In this document: in pieces, positions 7,662-16,803 of the stretch | How positions within the stretch are numbered: the first letter of the stretch is position 1 | Layout of the letters: the number at the start of each line of letters is the position of its first letter | Assembly (NCBI GenBank): GCA_021787615.1 | Contig: JAJYLP010000035.1 | Coordinates: 1 to 33,822, forward strand | From: Pseudomonadota bacterium | GTDB lineage: Bacteria; Pseudomonadota; Gammaproteobacteria; Steroidobacterales; Steroidobacteraceae | Reading direction: 5' to 3' | Length of the DNA stretch: 33,822 bases | Position numbers and translations under genes: made by a program | Notes under the pieces: model-generated | Seen by the model: only the letters and a program-made list of their open reading frames with translations | The model's database searches: none | Told to the model about the DNA's origin: nothing

Positions 7662-8840
7662 ATGAGCTGGTTCGGGCGCAGCAAGCTTCCCGACGTCGGT
7701 ACGACGATCTTCACTGTCATGTCGCGCCGCGCCCAGGCGCTCGGCGCGATTAACCTCGGGCAGGGTTTCCCCGACTACCCGATCGATCCCCGGCTCACCG
7801 AGCTCGTCGCGCGCTCGATGCGCGACGGCCACAATCAGTACGCGCCCATGGAAGGGCTGCCGGCCCTGCGCGAGGGCATCGCGGCCAAGCTCGCGGCGAG
7901 CTACGGGCTTCGCTTCGATCCCGACAGCGAGATCACCGTGACGCTCGGCGCCACGGAGGCGATCTATTCGGGCATTCAGGCGGTGGTCGGGCCGGGCGAT
8001 GAGGTGATCGCGTTCGATCCGGCCTACGACGCTTACGAGCCGGCGGTGCGCCTCGCCGGGGCGCGCTGCATCCGCGTGCCGCTCGCCCCGCCGCAGTTCC
8101 GCTACGACTGGGATCGGGTGCGGGCGGCGATCGGCGCGCGCACCCGGCTGATTCTCATCAACTCCCCGCACAATCCCGCCTGCACGGTGGCGAGCACTGC
8201 CGATCTGCAGGCGCTCGCCGCGGCGATCCGCGGGCGCGACATCACGGTGCTGTCGGATGAAGTCTACGAGCACATGGTGTTCGACGGGCGATCCCACGTC
8301 TCGGTGCTGACCCACCCCGAGCTGCGCGCGCGCAGTCTTGCGGTGTTCTCCTTCGGCAAGACGCTGCACGCCACGGGCGTGCGCGTCGGCTACGCGGTCG
8401 CACCCGCGGCACTCACCGCGGAGCTGCGCAAGGTGCACCAGTTCAACACCTTCAGCATCGCCCATCCGCTGCAGCGGGCCATTGCCGACTACCTCATCGA
8501 GCGGGCCGCGACCGGCGGCGACCTGCCGGCGTTCTTTCAGGCCAAGCGCGATCGGCTGCGCGCGGCGCTCAGCGGCTGCGGACTGCGAGTGCCGCCTGCA
8601 CAGGGCACCTTCTTCCAGCTGCTCGATTTTTCCGCCGTCGCGCCGCCGGGCGACATCGAGTTCGCCGAGCGCCTGTTGACCGAGGCCGGTGTGGCAGCCA
8701 TCCCGCTGTCGCCGTTTTATGCCGAGCCGCCCCAGCTCTCGTGCGTGCGCCTGTGCATCGCCAAGCGCGACGCGACGATCGATGCGGCGGCGGAGCGCCT
8801 CGCCGCCTTCGCTGCACGGCTGTCGCGCGCCGGGGCGTGA
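7662..8840 (+). CDS. PLP aminotransferase, methionine aminotransferase (YbdL) type
   Basis: 392-aa fold-type I aminotransferase. It shows INLGQGFPDYP near the N-terminus, NQYAPMEGLPALRE, the YDAYEP segment after the conserved EV/AFDPAY strand, NSPHNP, DEVYEH, and the PLP Schiff-base lysine in FSFGKTLHATG (Lys233). The overall pattern follows E. coli YbdL, which acts on Met, His and Phe, and the related kynurenine/glutamine transaminases. The start has no clear Shine-Dalgarno; it lies 28 nt after the ppgK stop. Substrate is uncertain: it could act in methionine salvage or serve as a general omega-amino transaminase partner. The family is certain, the substrate is not. Confidence 0.85.
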   Translation: MSWFGRSKLPDVGTTIFTVMSRRAQALGAINLGQGFPDYPIDPRLTELVARSMRDGHNQYAPMEGLPALREGIAAKLAASYGLRFDPDSEITVTLGATEAIYSGIQAVVGPGDEVIAFDPAYDAYEPAVRLAGARCIRVPLAPPQFRYDWDRVRAAIGARTRLILINSPHNPACTVASTADLQALAAAIRGRDITVLSDEVYEHMVFDGRSHVSVLTHPELRARSLAVFSFGKTLHATGVRVGYAVAPAALTAELRKVHQFNTFSIAHPLQRAIADYLIERAATGGDLPAFFQAKRDRLRAALSGCGLRVPPAQGTFFQLLDFSAVAPPGDIEFAERLLTEAGVAAIPLSPFYAEPPQLSCVRLCIAKRDATIDAAAERLAAFAARLSRAGA

Positions 8841-8849
8841 GACGCCGCC

Positions 8850-9050
8850 TCAGCGGCGCAGGATCCAGGCGATGATGGAGATCACCAGACTCACCAGCAG
8901 CATGGTGGTGATGGGAAAGAAGAACTGGAACCCGGGCCGGTCGATGACGATGTCACCCGGCAGTTTGAACAGCGGCAATCGCCTCACCCACGGCCAGAGC
9001 AGGCCGATGAGGATCATGACGACGCCGAGCACGATCAGGATGCGGCTCAT
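8850..9050 (-). CDS. DUF2905 small membrane protein
   Basis: 66-aa protein with two hydrophobic helices (about residues 3-16 and 44-62) separated by RRLPLFKLPGDIVIDRPGFQFFFP, the typical core of DUF2905 proteins. Function unknown; probably an inner-membrane protein. The start at 9050 is preferred over an upstream in-frame start because the transmembrane helix then begins at the N-terminus, as in the family. There is no Shine-Dalgarno; TAGACT at 9059-9064 lies 8 nt upstream, compatible with a leaderless transcript. A short CGCCGC/GCGGCG hairpin (8843-8858) overlaps its stop, between the convergent gene ends. Confidence 0.8.
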   Translation of the reverse strand: MSRILIVLGVVMILIGLLWPWVRRLPLFKLPGDIVIDRPGFQFFFPITTMLLVSLVISIIAWILRR

Positions 9051-9128
9051 GGCAGGGCAGTCTACCGGGCGGCGCGGCCCGATCAATGCCCCCCGGCCGC
9101 AGCGGCGCTGCCGCCCGCTGCGGCCGGT

Positions 9129-9713
9129 CTAATCGAAATCCGCGGGCAGCTCCGGGTGCAGGTGATGCTCGTAGAGCCGCTCAATCTGCGGGCCAAGCAC
9201 GCGCCCGGTGGACAGCTGCGGCAAGGCGGTCACCGGGAAGAATCCCACCGCGTCGGTCTCGGTGCTGACCGCGGCGTTCCCGCCGGTGAGCTCGCAGATG
9301 AACATCAGTTTGTAGATATGATGGACGCTCGGCGGATGCGGGTGCTTGCGCCGGTCGACGAGGGCGGCGAGCTTCACCGCCCGGGCGCGGTAGCCGGATT
9401 CCTCGCGGATCTCGCGCTCGACCGCCTCGGCCGGCGAGTCGTTGACGTCGACCCAGCCGCCGGGAAGCGTCCACCTGCCGTCGGCGCGCTCGCGCACGAG
9501 CAGCACCCGGTCAGCCGTAAAGACCGCGCCACGCACGTCGACCTTCGGGGTCGCGTAGCCCTCCTCGCCGCTCCAGAGCGCCTCGGCCCGCTCGAGCGGG
9601 ATCTCGAGCTCCCCGGCGAGGAGCGCAGCCGCGAGGCGCTCGAGCGCCCTGTAGCGCTCGCGGTCGAACGGGTCACGGGTGAAGGCGAGGCCGCTTTGCG
9701 CGAGCGCGCGCAC
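9129..9713 (-). CDS. Nudix hydrolase with N-terminal helical extension
   Basis: 194 aa from the GTG at 9713. An N-terminal helical region (1-55) of the type found in ADP-sugar/X-linked-moiety hydrolases precedes a Nudix domain. The Nudix box ends in REIREESGY, with Asp replacing the first Glu of the box (G-x5-D-x7-REUxEExGU). Likely hydrolyses a nucleoside diphosphate linked to another moiety; substrate unknown. Oddity: the frame continues upstream of GTG through IFDWARKV, which looks like genuine family sequence. No ATG, GTG or TTG exists before the TGA at 9789-9791. An ATC at 9750-9752 has a well-placed GGGAG (9760-9764), so the true start may be non-canonical and overlap the end of icd. 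Confidence 0.82.
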   Translation of the reverse strand: MRALAQSGLAFTRDPFDRERYRALERLAAALLAGELEIPLERAEALWSGEEGYATPKVDVRGAVFTADRVLLVRERADGRWTLPGGWVDVNDSPAEAVEREIREESGYRARAVKLAALVDRRKHPHPPSVHHIYKLMFICELTGGNAAVSTETDAVGFFPVTALPQLSTGRVLGPQIERLYEHHLHPELPADFD

Positions 9714-9774
9714 CTTGCGCGCCCAATCGAATATGGCCGCCGTCCTGTCGATGACTGCGCTCCCGCCACAGCGC

Positions 9775-11082
9775 TCAGAGGTTGCGGATCATGGCGTCGC
9801 CGAATGCAGAGGTCGCCACTTGCGTGGCCCCGTCCATCAGCCGGGCGAAATCGTACGTGACGATCTTCTGGCCGATCGTCTTGTCCATCGCGCTGATGAT
9901 GGCATCGGCCGCCTCGGTCCAGCCCATGTAGCGGAACATCATCTCGCCCGACAGCAGCAACGAGCCGGGGTTGACCTTGTCGAGATTGGCGTATTTCGGG
10001 GCCGTGCCGTGCGTGGCCTCGAAGACCGCATGGCCGGTGAGGTAGTTGATGTTGCCGCCCGGGGCGATGCCAATGCCGCCGACCTGCGCGGCGAGCGCAT
10101 CGGAGAGGTAATCGCCGTTGAGGTTCAACGTGGCGATGACGTCGAATTCCGCCGGCCGGGTCAGCACCTGCTGCAGGGTGATATCGGCGATAGCGTCCTT
10201 GATGATGACCTTGCCGGCGCGCGTGGCCGCGTCCATCTCGGCGTTGGCCGCCTTCTCGCCCTGCGCGGCCTTGGTGCGCTCCCACTGCTCCCACGTGTAA
10301 GTCTCGGCGGCAAAGGCGCGCTCGGCGAGCTGGTAGCCCCAGTTGCGGAACGCCCCCTCGGTGAACTTCTGGATGTTGCCCTTGTGCACCAGCGTCACGC
10401 TGCGGCGCTTGTTGGCGATGGCGTACTCGATCGCCGAGCGGATCAGCCGCTCCGAGCCCTCGCGCGAGACCGGCTTGATGCCGATGCCGGAGCTTTCCGG
10501 AAAGCGAATCTTGGCGAACGCCTTGGGGAAGTGCTGCTTGAACAGCGCGAGAAACTCCCGGTTCTCGGCCGTGCCGGTCTCGAATTCGATGCCGGCGTAG
10601 ATGTCCTCGGTGTTCTCGCGGAAGATCACCATGTCGACCTTCTCGGGATGCTTCACCGGCGAGGGCACCCCCTTGAACCAGCGCACCGGGCGCAGGCACA
10701 CATACAGGTCGAGCATCTGGCGCAGCGCGACGTTGAGCGAGCGGATGCCGCCGCCGATCGGCGTGGTGAGGGGCCCCTTGATCGAGACTAGGTAGTCGCG
10801 GCAGGCCGCTACGGTCTCCTCGGGCAGCCAGTTGTTGAAATGCTTGTACGCCTTCTCGCCGGCGTAGACCTCCATCCAATGGATCTTGCGCCGGCCGCCA
10901 TAGGCGCGCGCCACGGCCGCGTCCATCACCCGGACGGCCGCCCGCCAGATGTCCGGCCCGGTCCCATCGCCCTCGATGAACGGGATGATCGGGTTGTCCG
11001 GAACGATGAGCCGGCCGTCGCGGATGGTGATCTTCGCGCCGGCGGCGGGCGGTGCAATGTTCGGGGCAGCGGCACTGGGCAT
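9775..11082 (-). CDS. icd: NADP-dependent isocitrate dehydrogenase
   Basis: TCA-cycle enzyme converting isocitrate to 2-oxoglutarate. 435 aa, of the E. coli type: [12 protein letters not shown] at the N-terminus, the substrate/phosphorylation loop [13 protein letters not shown] (Ser115, equivalent to the E. coli Ser113 regulated by AceK), [21 protein letters not shown], the [15 protein letters not shown] clasp region, and the coenzyme segment [18 protein letters not shown] lies 9 nt before the ATG. A TACGAT preceded by TG (minus strand, 11143-11148) could be an extended -10. It is divergent from the permease at 11261; the Nudix frame begins at or inside its 3' end. Confidence 0.95.
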   Translation of the reverse strand: MPSAAAPNIAPPAAGAKITIRDGRLIVPDNPIIPFIEGDGTGPDIWRAAVRVMDAAVARAYGGRRKIHWMEVYAGEKAYKHFNNWLPEETVAACRDYLVSIKGPLTTPIGGGIRSLNVALRQMLDLYVCLRPVRWFKGVPSPVKHPEKVDMVIFRENTEDIYAGIEFETGTAENREFLALFKQHFPKAFAKIRFPESSGIGIKPVSREGSERLIRSAIEYAIANKRRSVTLVHKGNIQKFTEGAFRNWGYQLAERAFAAETYTWEQWERTKAAQGEKAANAEMDAATRAGKVIIKDAIADITLQQVLTRPAEFDVIATLNLNGDYLSDALAAQVGGIGIAPGGNINYLTGHAVFEATHGTAPKYANLDKVNPGSLLLSGEMMFRYMGWTEAADAIISAMDKTIGQKIVTYDFARLMDGATQVATSAFGDAMIRNL

Positions 11083-11260
11083 GATGATGAACTCCTCGTT
11101 CGATCCGGACCCGCCTCACGGCTCCGGCCGAGCGGGTCGATAATCGTAGCACGGGCTCCGGCCGCCCGGCGCGCCGCCCGCGCCGCGCTCGGGCAGCCCC
11201 GCCGCATCTATGCGACACTTGCCATCCATAATTATTGGGCCGACGGGGGTTGCCTAGATC

Positions 11261-12745
11261 ATGAACGACGCCACCGAGAGCGACGCACCGGTCGCGCAGG
11301 GACGATCGCTGCTGCGCAAGCTCTTCGCCGTGCACCCGGTGGTCGCGCCCGAGCGCGCCGGAGCGGAGCGGCTGAAGCAGGCGCTGTCCGTGTGGGCGCT
11401 CATGGCGATCGGCATCGGCGCGACGATCGGCACCGGCATCTTCGTGCTCACCGGCACGGTGGCGGCCAACCAGTCCGGGCCCGCGATCACCATCTCGCTG
11501 GGCATCGCCGCCTTCGGCAGCGGGCTCGCAGCGCTGTGCTACGCGGAATTCGCGGCGTTCTTGCCGGTGCCCGGCAGCGCCTACAGCTACACGTACGCGA
11601 CGCTCGGCGAGGTGGTGGCGTGGTTCATCGGCTGGAACCTGCTGCTGGAGTACGGCATCTCCGCCGCAGCGGTCGCGGTGAGCTGGTCGGCGTACGTTGC
11701 CAACCTGCTCGGCAGCTGGGGCATTCATCTGCCGACGATGTGGACCAATGCGCCGCTGCAGGAGAACGCCGCCGGGCACCTCGTGGCGACGGGTGCGATC
11801 GTGAACGTGCCGGCGGTGCTGATCGTGCTGGCGTTGAGCGCGCTGTGTTATGTCGGCATCCAGGAAACCGCGCGAGCCACGAATTTCATGGTGGCGCTGA
11901 AGGTGGGAGTGATCGTCATCTTTATCGTGGCCGGATTGAAGTTCATCTCCCCGGTCAACTGGCACCCGTACATTCCGCCGAACACGGGTACCTTCGGACG
12001 CTTCGGCTGGACGGGCGTATTTCAGGGCGCCGGGATCATATTCTTCTCTTACGTGGGATTCGATACGGCCTCCACCACGGCGCTCGAGGCGCGCAATCCG
12101 CAGCGCGACCTGCCGCTCGGCATCATCGGCACACTGGTGATCTCCACGGTGCTGTACATGGCGATGGCCGCAACCATCACCGGCATGGTGCCGTATTTCA
12201 AGCTCAACGTGGCAGCGCCCGTGGCGATCGCGCTCGATGCGCATCCGGCGCTGTCCTGGCTGCGCTCGCTGGTGATCCTCGGGACGATCATCGGCATGAC
12301 CTCGGTGATCCTCACATCGATCCTCGGCCAGCCGCGCATCCTGCTGTCGATGGCCGATGACGGGCTGCTGCCGCCTGCGATGAGCCGTTGCCATCCGCGC
12401 TTCAAGACCCCGCACGTGTCCACCGCGATCACCGGTATCGGCGCTGCCGTGATCGCGGGCGTTTTCCCCCTTGATGTGCTGGCGGATCTGATCTCGATCG
12501 GCATTCTGCTGGCCTTCGCCGTGGTGTGCATCGGCGTGCTGGTCATGCGCCACACCCGCCCGGACGTGCCGCGTCCGTTCCGGGTTCCCTGGGCGTGGCT
12601 GCTCTGCCCGCTGGGGGCGGTGGTGTGCCTCGGCATGACGTACTTCCTCTCCGATGCGACCTGGATCCGGCTGGTGGTCTGGACCGTGGTCGGCGGGGCG
12701 ATCTACGTGTTCTACGGATTCCGGCACAGCAAGCAGCGCGCATGA
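11261..12745 (+). CDS. APC-superfamily permease, cationic amino acid transporter type
   Basis: 494-aa integral membrane protein with about 12-14 hydrophobic helices. The first carries GIGATIGTGIFVLTG, the substrate-binding unwound helix of APC transporters. AEFAAFLPVPGSAYSYTYATLGE and FFSYVGFDTASTTALEARNP are typical of the CAT branch that carries cationic or bulky amino acids. Its TGA overlaps the ATG of the agmatine deiminase gene (12742-12745), implying translational coupling. I therefore infer uptake of agmatine, arginine or a similar guanidine/amine, but sequence alone does not prove it. CATAAT at 11227-11232 may be part of the promoter. Confidence 0.85.
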   Translation: MNDATESDAPVAQGRSLLRKLFAVHPVVAPERAGAERLKQALSVWALMAIGIGATIGTGIFVLTGTVAANQSGPAITISLGIAAFGSGLAALCYAEFAAFLPVPGSAYSYTYATLGEVVAWFIGWNLLLEYGISAAAVAVSWSAYVANLLGSWGIHLPTMWTNAPLQENAAGHLVATGAIVNVPAVLIVLALSALCYVGIQETARATNFMVALKVGVIVIFIVAGLKFISPVNWHPYIPPNTGTFGRFGWTGVFQGAGIIFFSYVGFDTASTTALEARNPQRDLPLGIIGTLVISTVLYMAMAATITGMVPYFKLNVAAPVAIALDAHPALSWLRSLVILGTIIGMTSVILTSILGQPRILLSMADDGLLPPAMSRCHPRFKTPHVSTAITGIGAAVIAGVFPLDVLADLISIGILLAFAVVCIGVLVMRHTRPDVPRPFRVPWAWLLCPLGAVVCLGMTYFLSDATWIRLVVWTVVGGAIYVFYGFRHSKQRA

Positions 12746-13887
12746 GCTCGCTCGATGTCGGGGCGCTTCCCGGCACGCCGGCCGGCGACGGCTGGTGGAT
12801 GCCGGCGGAGTTCGAGGCGCACGAGGGCTGCTGGATGCTCTGGCCCGAGCGTCCCGACAACTGGCGGGAGCGGGCAGGTCCTGCGCAGGCCGCGTTCGCC
12901 GCCGTGGCCGAGGCCATCAGCCACTTCGAGCCGGTGCGCGTGGGCGTTTCGCCCGCGCATGCCGCGGCTGCGCGCGCGCAGTTGCCCCCGCAGGTCGGGC
13001 TGGTCGCGCTGGCGCACGATGACTGCTGGATGCGCGATGTCGGTCCGACCTATCTCGTCAGCGCAAGCGGCGGGCTGCGCGGGGTGCACTGGCGGTTCAA
13101 CGCCTGGGGCGGGCTCGAGGGCGGGCTGTATCACCCCTGGGATCAGGATGAGCGCGTGGCTGAGCAGGTGCTCTCGCTCGAAGCGCGGCCCCGCTACCGG
13201 GCGCCCATCGTGATCGAGGGCGGGGCGATCCATGTCGACGGCGAGGGCACGGCGCTGCTCGCCGAGGAATGTGTGCTCAACCCCAATCGCAATCCCGGCA
13301 TGACGCGCGAGCGCATGGAGGCGGTGCTGCGCGAGTATCTCGGCGTGAGTCACTTCATCTGGCTCGGTCTGGGCGTGTACAACGACGAGACCGATGGACA
13401 CATCGACAACCTTGCCTGCTTCCTCGCGCCGGGCAAAGTGTGCCTCACCTGGACGGACGAGCCGGCCGATCCGCAGTACGAGCGCTCGCGCGAGGCGTGG
13501 GAACGCCTGAATGGCGCGCGCGATGCGCGCGGCAGGCGGATCGAGGTGGCGAAGCTGCCGATGCCGGGGCCGCTGCACAGGAGCGAACCGGAATCGCAAG
13601 GTCTCGCGCCGAGCGAGGCCTGCAAGCCGCGCCGCGCCGGCGAGCGCCTCGCGGCGAGCTACGTGAACTTCTATCTCGCCAATGGCGCTGTGGTGATGCC
13701 GCTGCTCGATGCGCGCACCGATGCACAGGCGGCCGAGATACTGCGGCGCCTGTGCCCTGATCGCGAGGTGATCGGCGTGCCGGCGCGCGAGATCCTGCTC
13801 GGCGGCGGCGGCATCCACTGCATCACCCAGCAGGTGCCGGATTCGCGCGCACCGCGGGTGAGGCCTGGGGCGCCCCGCGCCGCCTGA
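12742..13887 (+). CDS. aguA: Agmatine deiminase
   Basis: Hydrolyses agmatine to N-carbamoylputrescine and ammonia; guanidine-modifying (PAD-type) fold, cytosolic. 381 aa. Landmarks: WMPAEFEAHEGCWMLWP at the N-terminus, DDCWMRDVGPT, the EGGAIHVDGEG segment, NDETDGHIDN with the catalytic His region, and the nucleophile in GGGGIHCITQQ (Cys360). The start at 12742 gives the family N-terminus and forms an ATGA overlap with the permease. No carbamoylputrescine amidase (AguB) is adjacent, so the next step must be encoded elsewhere. The product is one step from putrescine, the Puu substrate. Confidence 0.93.
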   Translation: MSSLDVGALPGTPAGDGWWMPAEFEAHEGCWMLWPERPDNWRERAGPAQAAFAAVAEAISHFEPVRVGVSPAHAAAARAQLPPQVGLVALAHDDCWMRDVGPTYLVSASGGLRGVHWRFNAWGGLEGGLYHPWDQDERVAEQVLSLEARPRYRAPIVIEGGAIHVDGEGTALLAEECVLNPNRNPGMTRERMEAVLREYLGVSHFIWLGLGVYNDETDGHIDNLACFLAPGKVCLTWTDEPADPQYERSREAWERLNGARDARGRRIEVAKLPMPGPLHRSEPESQGLAPSEACKPRRAGERLAASYVNFYLANGAVVMPLLDARTDAQAAEILRRLCPDREVIGVPAREILLGGGGIHCITQQVPDSRAPRVRPGAPRAA

Positions 13888-13899
13888 GTCCCGAGCGGC

Positions 13900-14886
13900 T
13901 CAGCCGGATCGGTCGGCGTGCGAGCTCGCGAGCAGCGCGGCGAATCGCGCCAGGTCGATGTTGCCGCCTGAGAGGATCACCCCGATGCGCTGGCCGGTGA
14001 GGCCGAGCCGGCCGCCGAAGGCGGCCGCGGCCGCCAGAGCCCCGGTCGGCTCGACAACCATCTTCATGCGCTCGGCGAACCAGGCCATCGCTGCGACCAG
14101 CTGCGCATCGCTCACCGTGACGATGTCGGTCACGAGCTCGGCGATCACCGGGAAGGTGTGCTCGCCGAGGTGTTGGGTCTGCGCGCCGTCGGCGATGGTC
14201 GAGGGTGTGCCGATGTGCACGATGTGCCCGGCGCGCAGGCTCTGCCGGCCGTCATCGCCCGCCTCAGGCTCGACGCCGAGCACCGCGCAGCCGGGGCTCA
14301 GCGCGCGCGCGGCGACCGCGCTGCCGGAGAGCAGTCCGCCGCCGCCGAGCGGCACGAGGAGCATATCGAGCGGGCCGGCCGCCTCGATCAGCTCCGCCGC
14401 GGCGGTGCCCTGGCCGGCCATGATGTCGGGGTGATCGTAGGGTGGAATCAGGGTCAGGCCGCGCTCGGCCGCGAGCCGCCGGCCGAGCGCCTCGCGGTCC
14501 TCGCGGTAGCGGTCGTAGAACACCACCTCGCCGCCGTACTCGCGGGTCGCGGCGACCTTGCTGCCCGGGGCATCCTGCGGCATGACGATGACCGCGTGGC
14601 TCTCGAGCAACCGGCAGGCGAGGGCAATCGCCTGGGCGTGATTGCCCGAGGAGAAGGCGACCACCCCGGCCGCGCGTCGCGCGGGCTCGAGGTGGGCGAC
14701 CGCGTTGTAGGCGCCACGGAACTTGAACGCGCCCATGCGCTGGAAATTCTCGCACTTGAAGTAGAGGTGCGCGCCGCACACCGCATCGGCGGTGCGCGAG
14801 GTCAGAACGGGCGTGCGGTGTGCGACGCCCTCGAGCCGCCGCCGGGCGGCCCGGATATCCTCGAACGAGATCGCCAGTTCGCTCAT
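13900..14886 (-). CDS. Threonine/serine dehydratase or hydroxyaspartate ammonia-lyase family
   Basis: 328-aa fold-type II PLP enzyme. The Schiff-base lysine is in GAFKFRGAYNA (Lys55), the substrate loop is SSGNHAQAIA, the PLP-phosphate loop is PLGGGGLLSG, and a final LSGGNID holds the Ser/Gly near the pyridine nitrogen. It has no C-terminal ACT domain, so it is not the feedback-inhibited biosynthetic IlvA. It resembles catabolic TdcB, eukaryotic-type serine racemase and threo-3-hydroxyaspartate ammonia-lyase, which sequence alone does not separate. It starts 13 nt after the pirin-like gene stop, so the two are probably co-transcribed. Confidence 0.85.
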   Translation of the reverse strand: MSELAISFEDIRAARRRLEGVAHRTPVLTSRTADAVCGAHLYFKCENFQRMGAFKFRGAYNAVAHLEPARRAAGVVAFSSGNHAQAIALACRLLESHAVIVMPQDAPGSKVAATREYGGEVVFYDRYREDREALGRRLAAERGLTLIPPYDHPDIMAGQGTAAAELIEAAGPLDMLLVPLGGGGLLSGSAVAARALSPGCAVLGVEPEAGDDGRQSLRAGHIVHIGTPSTIADGAQTQHLGEHTFPVIAELVTDIVTVSDAQLVAAMAWFAERMKMVVEPTGALAAAAAFGGRLGLTGQRIGVILSGGNIDLARFAALLASSHADRSG

Positions 14887-14899
14887 GGGGCGCGCCGGC

Positions 14900-15820
<921 letters not shown>

Positions 15821-15850
15821 CCTGGATCCTCCCGCTGGACTCCGCAGGTA

Positions 15851-15872
15851 CGATGCTAGCATCGCGCGCGAT
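15851..15872. promoter_or_regulatory. Overlapping palindromes in a divergent promoter
   Basis: CGATGCTAGCATCG (15851-15864) is a perfect 14-bp palindrome; ATCGCGCGCGAT (15861-15872) is a perfect 12-bp palindrome sharing four bases with it. They lie about midway between the divergent pirin and dehydrogenase starts, where an operator serving both would be expected. No regulator gene is adjacent, so binding is inference. Confidence 0.35.
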
Positions 15873-15930
15873 GGGCGGCGCAGGCGCTGCGGCGGCGAAG
15901 CGCGGCGCATTGAATGATATGGAGGCGGTT

Positions 15931-16803
15931 ATGAACGTCGGATTCATCGGACTCGGCAATATGGGGCGCGCCATGGCCGCGCGGCTGCTCACCGCAGGCC
16001 ATGCGCTGCGGGTATGGAACCGCTCGAGCGAGCCGGCGCGGCAGTTGGCCGGGCAGGGCGCGCAGGTGATGGCCACGGCGCGCGAGGCGTGCGATGCCGA
16101 GGTGGTGCTCTCCATTCTGAGCGATGACCGCGTGGTGCGCGAGGTGCTGCTCGGCGCGGCCCTGCCCGCCGCACGAGCCGGCATCGTGCACGTCAACATG
16201 GCGACCATCTCCCCGCAGCTGAGCGATGAGCTCGCCGCGCGCCTCGGCGAGGCCGGCTGCGGTTACATCGCCGCGCCGGTGCTCGGCCGCCCGGACGTCG
16301 CGGCGGCCGGCAAGCTCAATATTCTCGCCGCGGGAGCCGCGGCGGACCTCGAGCGGGTGCAGCCGCTGCTCGATGTCATCGGGCAGAGGACTTGGCGCTT
16401 CGGCGAGCGCCCCGCGCAGGCGAACGTGGCCAAACTCGCCGTCAACTTCCTGCTGGCCGCCGCGATCGAGTCGATGGGCGAGGCGGCGGCGCTCGCCGGC
16501 GGCTACGGCATCGAGCCGGCGAGGCTGTTCGAGCTCATCGGCCAGACGCTCTTCCCCGGTCCGGTGTACCAGGGTTACGGGCGGGTGATCGCCGAGTCGC
16601 GTTTCGAGCCGGCCGGGTTCAGGGCCCGGCTCGGCCTGAAGGATGTGCGCCTGGCGCTCGCGGCCGCCGAGGCGGTCAACACCCCGATGCCGGTCGGCAG
16701 CTGGGTGCGCGACTCGATGCTCGAGGCGCTCTCGCGCGGCGAGGGTGAGAAGGAGTTCGGCGCGGTGCTCGGGCGCGCGGCGATGCGCCGCGGGGGCCGT
16801 TAA
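15931..16803 (+). CDS. Beta-hydroxyacid dehydrogenase / imine reductase-like protein
   Basis: 290-aa two-domain NAD(P)-dependent oxidoreductase. The Rossmann motif is GFIGLGNMGRAMAARLL at the N-terminus, WNRSSEPARQL follows beta-2, the substrate-side segment is APVLGRPDVAAAGKL, and the catalytic-type lysine is in NVAKLAVNFLL. The usual 3-hydroxyisobutyrate dehydrogenase motif APVSGG is replaced by APVLGRP, a variant closer to glyoxylate/succinic-semialdehyde reductase-like and imine-reductase-like proteins. Substrate unknown. The start at 15931 is fixed by GGAGG five bases upstream. Its TAA and that of the opposing TPR gene share the tetramer TTAA at 16800-16803. Confidence 0.83.
   Translation: MNVGFIGLGNMGRAMAARLLTAGHALRVWNRSSEPARQLAGQGAQVMATAREACDAEVVLSILSDDRVVREVLLGAALPAARAGIVHVNMATISPQLSDELAARLGEAGCGYIAAPVLGRPDVAAAGKLNILAAGAAADLERVQPLLDVIGQRTWRFGERPAQANVAKLAVNFLLAAAIESMGEAAALAGGYGIEPARLFELIGQTLFPGPVYQGYGRVIAESRFEPAGFRARLGLKDVRLALAAAEAVNTPMPVGSWVRDSMLEALSRGEGEKEFGAVLGRAAMRRGGR

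Noticed and set aside
8843-8858. Hairpin CGCCGC/GCGGCG as a terminator
   Set aside because: Only 6 bp with no U tract on either strand; it may just be chance in GC-rich DNA.
9374-12727. Open frame of 1117 codons on the minus strand
   Set aside because: It runs out of frame through icd and antisense to the permease, and its translation is Arg/His/Gly-rich without domains. A GC-rich shadow frame.
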